Source: JARDZI01 sp041639705
GTDB lineage: Bacteria; Bacillota; Clostridia; Clostridiales; Caloramatoraceae
Direction: 5' to 3'
NCBI GenBank assembly: GCA_041639705.1
Contig: JBEQBT010000170.1
Span: 1 to 7,391, forward strand
DNA length: 7,391 nucleotides
Part shown: one piece after another, positions 5,219 to 7,391 of the stretch
Numbering within the stretch: the stretch's first letter is position 1
How the letters are laid out: every line of letters starts with the position of its first letter
Made by a program: the position numbers and the translations under genes
Notes under the pieces: generated by a model
The model's database searches: none
What the model saw: only the letters and a program-made list of their open reading frames with translations
Told to the model about the DNA's origin: nothing

Positions 5219-5247
5219 ATGTTAAATGATTATCATATATATGTCAA
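5219..5247 (-). promoter_or_regulatory. Promoter of the arsR-type operon, probably leaderless
   Basis: On the minus strand TTGACA (5247-5242) is a perfect -35 box, followed by 17 bases and TAACAT (5224-5219, 4 of 6 to TATAAT). Only six bases lie between this -10 box and the ATG, so transcription should start at or within a base or two of the start codon. This would explain why the gene has no ribosome binding site. An alternative -10 (GATAAT inside the spacer) pairs only with a weak -35 box. Confidence 0.6.
5226..5236. promoter_or_regulatory. Putative ArsR-type operator dyad
   Basis: ATGAT-T-ATCAT is a perfect 5-bp dyad around one base, located between the -35 and -10 boxes of the arsR-type promoter. 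A dimer bound there would block RNA polymerase, the usual autorepression mode of the family. The dyad is short, and the upstream membrane-protein ORF on the other strand could share it. Confidence 0.45.
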
Positions 5248-5277
5248 TAGTTTTCATGCTAAGTATCTACTATTGAG

Positions 5278-5739
5278 TTGCTAATTACTAGGGATATGCA
5301 GCATTTGCAAATTGCTGGCACTTTACTCTTTCCAATCATCCTTGGTTATTGTCTGCTAGGTATGTTTATATGGTGGATGGTATATCGAAGTACTCTTAGA
5401 AAAGAAGGGTTTAATCTGGTTACTGGACCTGACATTGTATATTGGGTTTTAGCACTTACTACAATTTTTATGGCTGGTGCCTATGGGATTCCTCAAGTCC
5501 TTCGATATATAGTTGTGGCAAACCTGACAGCATTGCTATTAGTATGGTTCTTCAACTGTCTATACTTGAAAAACATTGCTAAGAAATTGAATTCCAGCTT
5601 GGAATATTATAGACGGACTTTAGTGGAGGATCTGTCAAAGAAACCTCAGACAGAAGATATATTTATAGAGGAAATCGAAAATTATTGTAAAAAGAATCAC
5701 CTTGCTTTGGAAATCCTTGAGTATGGAATCACCTTTTAA
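5278..5739 (+). CDS. Membrane protein with three predicted helices, unrecognised
   Basis: Encodes 153 residues from TTG 5278 or 147 from ATG 5296. Neither start has a good ribosome binding site; the ATG has only AGGG directly against it. Counting from the ATG, hydrophobic segments lie at about 8-30 (GTLLFPIILGYCLLGMFIWW), 47-65 and 71-91 (YIVVANLTALLLVWFFN), followed by a charged tail of about 55 residues likely in the cytoplasm. The composition is convincing for a real protein: hydrophobic blocks flanked by Arg/Lys, and a helical acidic-basic tail. I recognise no family and assign no function. The weak start and the stop just upstream (5260-5262) leave open that it is a 3' fragment of a longer gene. 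It is divergent from the arsR-type gene and convergent with the Crp/Fnr gene. Confidence 0.6.
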   Translation: MLITRDMQHLQIAGTLLFPIILGYCLLGMFIWWMVYRSTLRKEGFNLVTGPDIVYWVLALTTIFMAGAYGIPQVLRYIVVANLTALLLVWFFNCLYLKNIAKKLNSSLEYYRRTLVEDLSKKPQTEDIFIEEIENYCKKNHLALEILEYGITF

Positions 5740-5805
5740 ACCTTTTTCTAATTCAGGCATTTCTTCTTGGGGCACTAATCCTGCTAAAGGGGATGAATTC
5801 ATAAA

Positions 5806-6501
5806 TTACATAAGCAGGAGCCCGTCTAAATCTAGAATTTTAATTTTTCTATGTGCCAATTGTTTGATGTACCCTCCATCTTCAAGATCCGTCAACTTCC
5901 TGCTAAGGGTTTCAGGAGTAGTTCCTAAATAAGAAGCCAAATCCTGCTTACTCATTGGTAAAACAAATTCCATTGACTCTGTTTTACTATCAATACACTC
6001 AGCCAGGAAAAGGGCTATTCGGGTTTCAACCTTTTCGGTGGAAACCCGGGTTGTTTGTTTTTCCGAGTTCTCTAGTCTGCTGGAAAATTCCGATAAAATT
6101 TTTAAGGATATTGAAGGAAATTTCATTAAAAATTCCTGTAAGTCTGAACGATTAATCATACAAACTTCTGTTTCTTCCATGGCTTCTGCATAGGATTCAT
6201 GAATGGATTCTCGAAATAAGGCTAATTCCCCTGTAAATTCACCAGGATTCAAAATTCTCACTAATTGTTCCTTCCCTGATTCAGATAAACGGTAAATTTT
6301 AATTCTACCCCTGCTTATAATATAGAGGGAATCAGACTGATCCCCGGGACTGTAAACCATTTCACCTCTTTTGTAATGTCCAGGTTTTACAGTTCCCATG
6401 ATTTCCTCCATCTGATCATCTTCCAGATGATTGAAAATCGGGACCAAAGAAACACAGGACTTGTGTGATACATATACATGGTCATGACCTTTTCTATCCA
6501 T
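5806..6501 (-). CDS. Crp/Fnr-family transcriptional regulator
   Basis: A 231-residue regulator of standard architecture: a cyclic-nucleotide-binding-type beta barrel (about 20-125, with PGHYKRGEMVYSPGDQSDSL and NPGEFTGELALF), a dimerisation helix (about 127-170) and a C-terminal helix-turn-helix (SKQDLASYLGTTPETLSRKL, 184-203). The recognition helix has E-x-x-S-R (E197, S200, R201), the FNR-type reading head for TTGAT half-sites. The FNR iron-sulfur cysteine cluster is absent, but Cys16, just before VPIF, and Cys114 are placed like the pair reported to form a redox disulfide in the lactobacillal FLP protein (spacing from memory), so redox or metal sensing is plausible. AAGGAGAGG before ATG gives a clear start. 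It follows the P-type ATPase gene by 50 bp, probably as one operon and possibly as its regulator. Confidence 0.9.
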   Translation of the reverse strand: MDRKGHDHVYVSHKSCVSLVPIFNHLEDDQMEEIMGTVKPGHYKRGEMVYSPGDQSDSLYIISRGRIKIYRLSESGKEQLVRILNPGEFTGELALFRESIHESYAEAMEETEVCMINRSDLQEFLMKFPSISLKILSEFSSRLENSEKQTTRVSTEKVETRIALFLAECIDSKTESMEFVLPMSKQDLASYLGTTPETLSRKLTDLEDGGYIKQLAHRKIKILDLDGLLLM

Positions 6502-6551
6502 TTTACCTCTCCTTGCTTTGGTTTATATTAATTTCATACATTCTGGTACAA

Positions 6552-7391
6552 TTATATGCCTGCACCTCTTCTTTTACTTCTAAATCGAATCAATCTCATG
6601 GCATTGAGTATAACTATTAACACGCTGGCTTCATGTATAAACATACCAGATGCCAGATTAACATTTTCCGATAAAACTCCGGCTAACAGGGTAAACACAA
6701 TAGCAACTGCAAAGAAGGTATTTTCTTTCATATTTCGAATGGTTTTTTTTGCAAGTGAATAGGCATGGGAAAACTGCATTAATTTATCGGCCATCAGCAC
6801 TACATCAGCTGTTTCCATTGATACATCTGTACCTCCCTCACCCATTGCCAAACCTATATCAGCCGTAGCAATTGCCGGAGCGTCGTTAATTCCATCTCCT
6901 GCCATAGCAACTACATGTCCTTCCATTTTCAGCTTTTTAACAAATTCCACTTTGTTTTCGGGTAGTAATTCTGCATGAAATTCATCTAGCGCAAGCTTAT
7001 TTGCCACCAGCTCAGCCGTATGCTTATTATCCCCCGTCAGCATAACCATTTTCTTAATTCCATTCCTTCTCATTTCGGCTAAAGCCTCCTGGGCATCCTC
7101 TCGAATTTGATCGGCTATTGAGAATATGCCTGCAACTTTACCGTCTACTGCTGCAAATATTGCTGTGTTTCCTGATTTTTCTCTATTTATTGCATATTCC
7201 AAGGCTTCATTAGATACTATTATATTTTCAGCATTCATTAATTTCCTGTTACCAATTGCAAGAATGTGGTCATCAACTTTAGCACGTATTCCATTACCCT
7301 TGATTACTTCGCCATTAACCTGCTGGCCACTTATATTCAATTTTCTCGACTTCGCTTCCTTTACAATTGTTTGACCAAGATGGTGTTCCGA
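6552..7391 (-). CDS. Heavy-metal P1B-type ATPase, C-terminal 279 residues
   Basis: The frame is open to the right edge, so the N-terminus, phosphorylation site and first six helices lie outside. What is visible: the end of the nucleotide-binding domain (SEHHLGQTIVKEA at 1-13, GNGI at about 32-35, AIGNRKLM), the hinge motif MLTGDN (117-122), GDGINDAPA (165-173) and GGTDVSMETAD, then the last two membrane helices (about 225-241 and 247-265) with HEASVLIVILNAMRL in the final one. These pumps export metal ions at the cost of ATP. The final-helix HEAS motif resembles the HE-containing helix of P1B-4-like pumps, but the metal cannot be assigned without helix 6. Odd point: the family's HP dipeptide (SEHP) reads SEHH. 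A TTG at 7340 is internal, not the start. The Crp/Fnr gene follows 50 bp downstream. Confidence 0.93.
   Translation of the reverse strand, partial: SEHHLGQTIVKEAKSRKLNISGQQVNGEVIKGNGIRAKVDDHILAIGNRKLMNAENIIVSNEALEYAINREKSGNTAIFAAVDGKVAGIFSIADQIREDAQEALAEMRRNGIKKMVMLTGDNKHTAELVANKLALDEFHAELLPENKVEFVKKLKMEGHVVAMAGDGINDAPAIATADIGLAMGEGGTDVSMETADVVLMADKLMQFSHAYSLAKKTIRNMKENTFFAVAIVFTLLAGVLSENVNLASGMFIHEASVLIVILNAMRLIRFRSKRRGAGI

Noticed and set aside
5630..5802. Minus-strand ORF starting right after the Crp/Fnr stop (MNSSPLAGLVPQEEMPEL)
   Set aside because: It has no ribosome binding site, ends after about 60 codons, and mostly overlaps the plus-strand membrane protein in antisense. The close ATG after the regulator's stop was the only point in its favour.
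6556..7374. Plus-strand ORFs opposite the P-type ATPase
   Set aside because: They mirror the coding frame of a clear ATPase and are Leu/Ser/Ile-rich shadow translations.
1..7391. CRISPR array, tRNA or rRNA genes
   Set aside because: No regularly spaced repeats, cloverleaf-type sequence or rRNA-like blocks were seen on either strand.

Overview
The window is AT-rich DNA with Shine-Dalgarno sites of the AAGGAGG type, a lipoprotein with a classic lipobox, an ECF-type sigma factor remnant, and IS605/IS607-family mobile DNA. This fits a low-GC Gram-positive bacterium, most likely class Clostridia. That is an inference from style; there is no rRNA or other taxonomic marker here.

Layout. (1) 1-1969, minus strand: a tight cluster of a PHP-domain phosphoesterase, an unrecognised 56-residue ORF (not a called gene by usual length cut-offs), a small lipoprotein with an Ig-like domain, and a GNAT acetyltransferase that runs off the left edge. 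The first three are joined by two 4-base ATGA stop/start overlaps, so they look translationally coupled. (2) 2100-4055: a scrapyard of mobile-element activity. It holds an internally deleted flavodoxin-family pseudogene (minus), a roughly 315-bp IS605-type mini-element carrying an omega-RNA (guide RNA) scaffold but no tnpB or tnpA, the region-4 half of a sigma factor with a frameshift in an A8 run and its own terminator, a Shine-Dalgarno site with no gene behind it, and an intact IS607-type serine recombinase gene without a tnpB partner. (3) 4165-5247, minus strand: an ArsR-type repressor followed by a UbiE-like SAM methyltransferase. The promoter (perfect TTGACA, 17-bp spacer, TAACAT) places transcription start at or very near the arsR ATG and has an ATGAT-T-ATCAT dyad between the hexamers, suggesting a leaderless, self-repressed operon. 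(4) 5278-5739, plus strand: a three-helix membrane protein I do not recognise. (5) 5806-7391, minus strand: a metal-transporting P1B-type ATPase (C-terminal 279 residues, cut by the right edge) followed 50 bp later by a Crp/Fnr-family regulator with a putative two-cysteine switch.

How the parts may work together: regions 3 and 5 are each a regulator plus effector pair (ArsR with a methyltransferase; Crp/Fnr regulator with a metal pump), and both regulators have cysteines placed where thiol or metal sensing is known in relatives. A shared metal or thiol-stress theme is an inference. The most interesting candidates for something undescribed are the orphan omega RNA beside an orphan IS607 recombinase, the small coupled ORF at 915-1085, and the putative leaderless arsR promoter.
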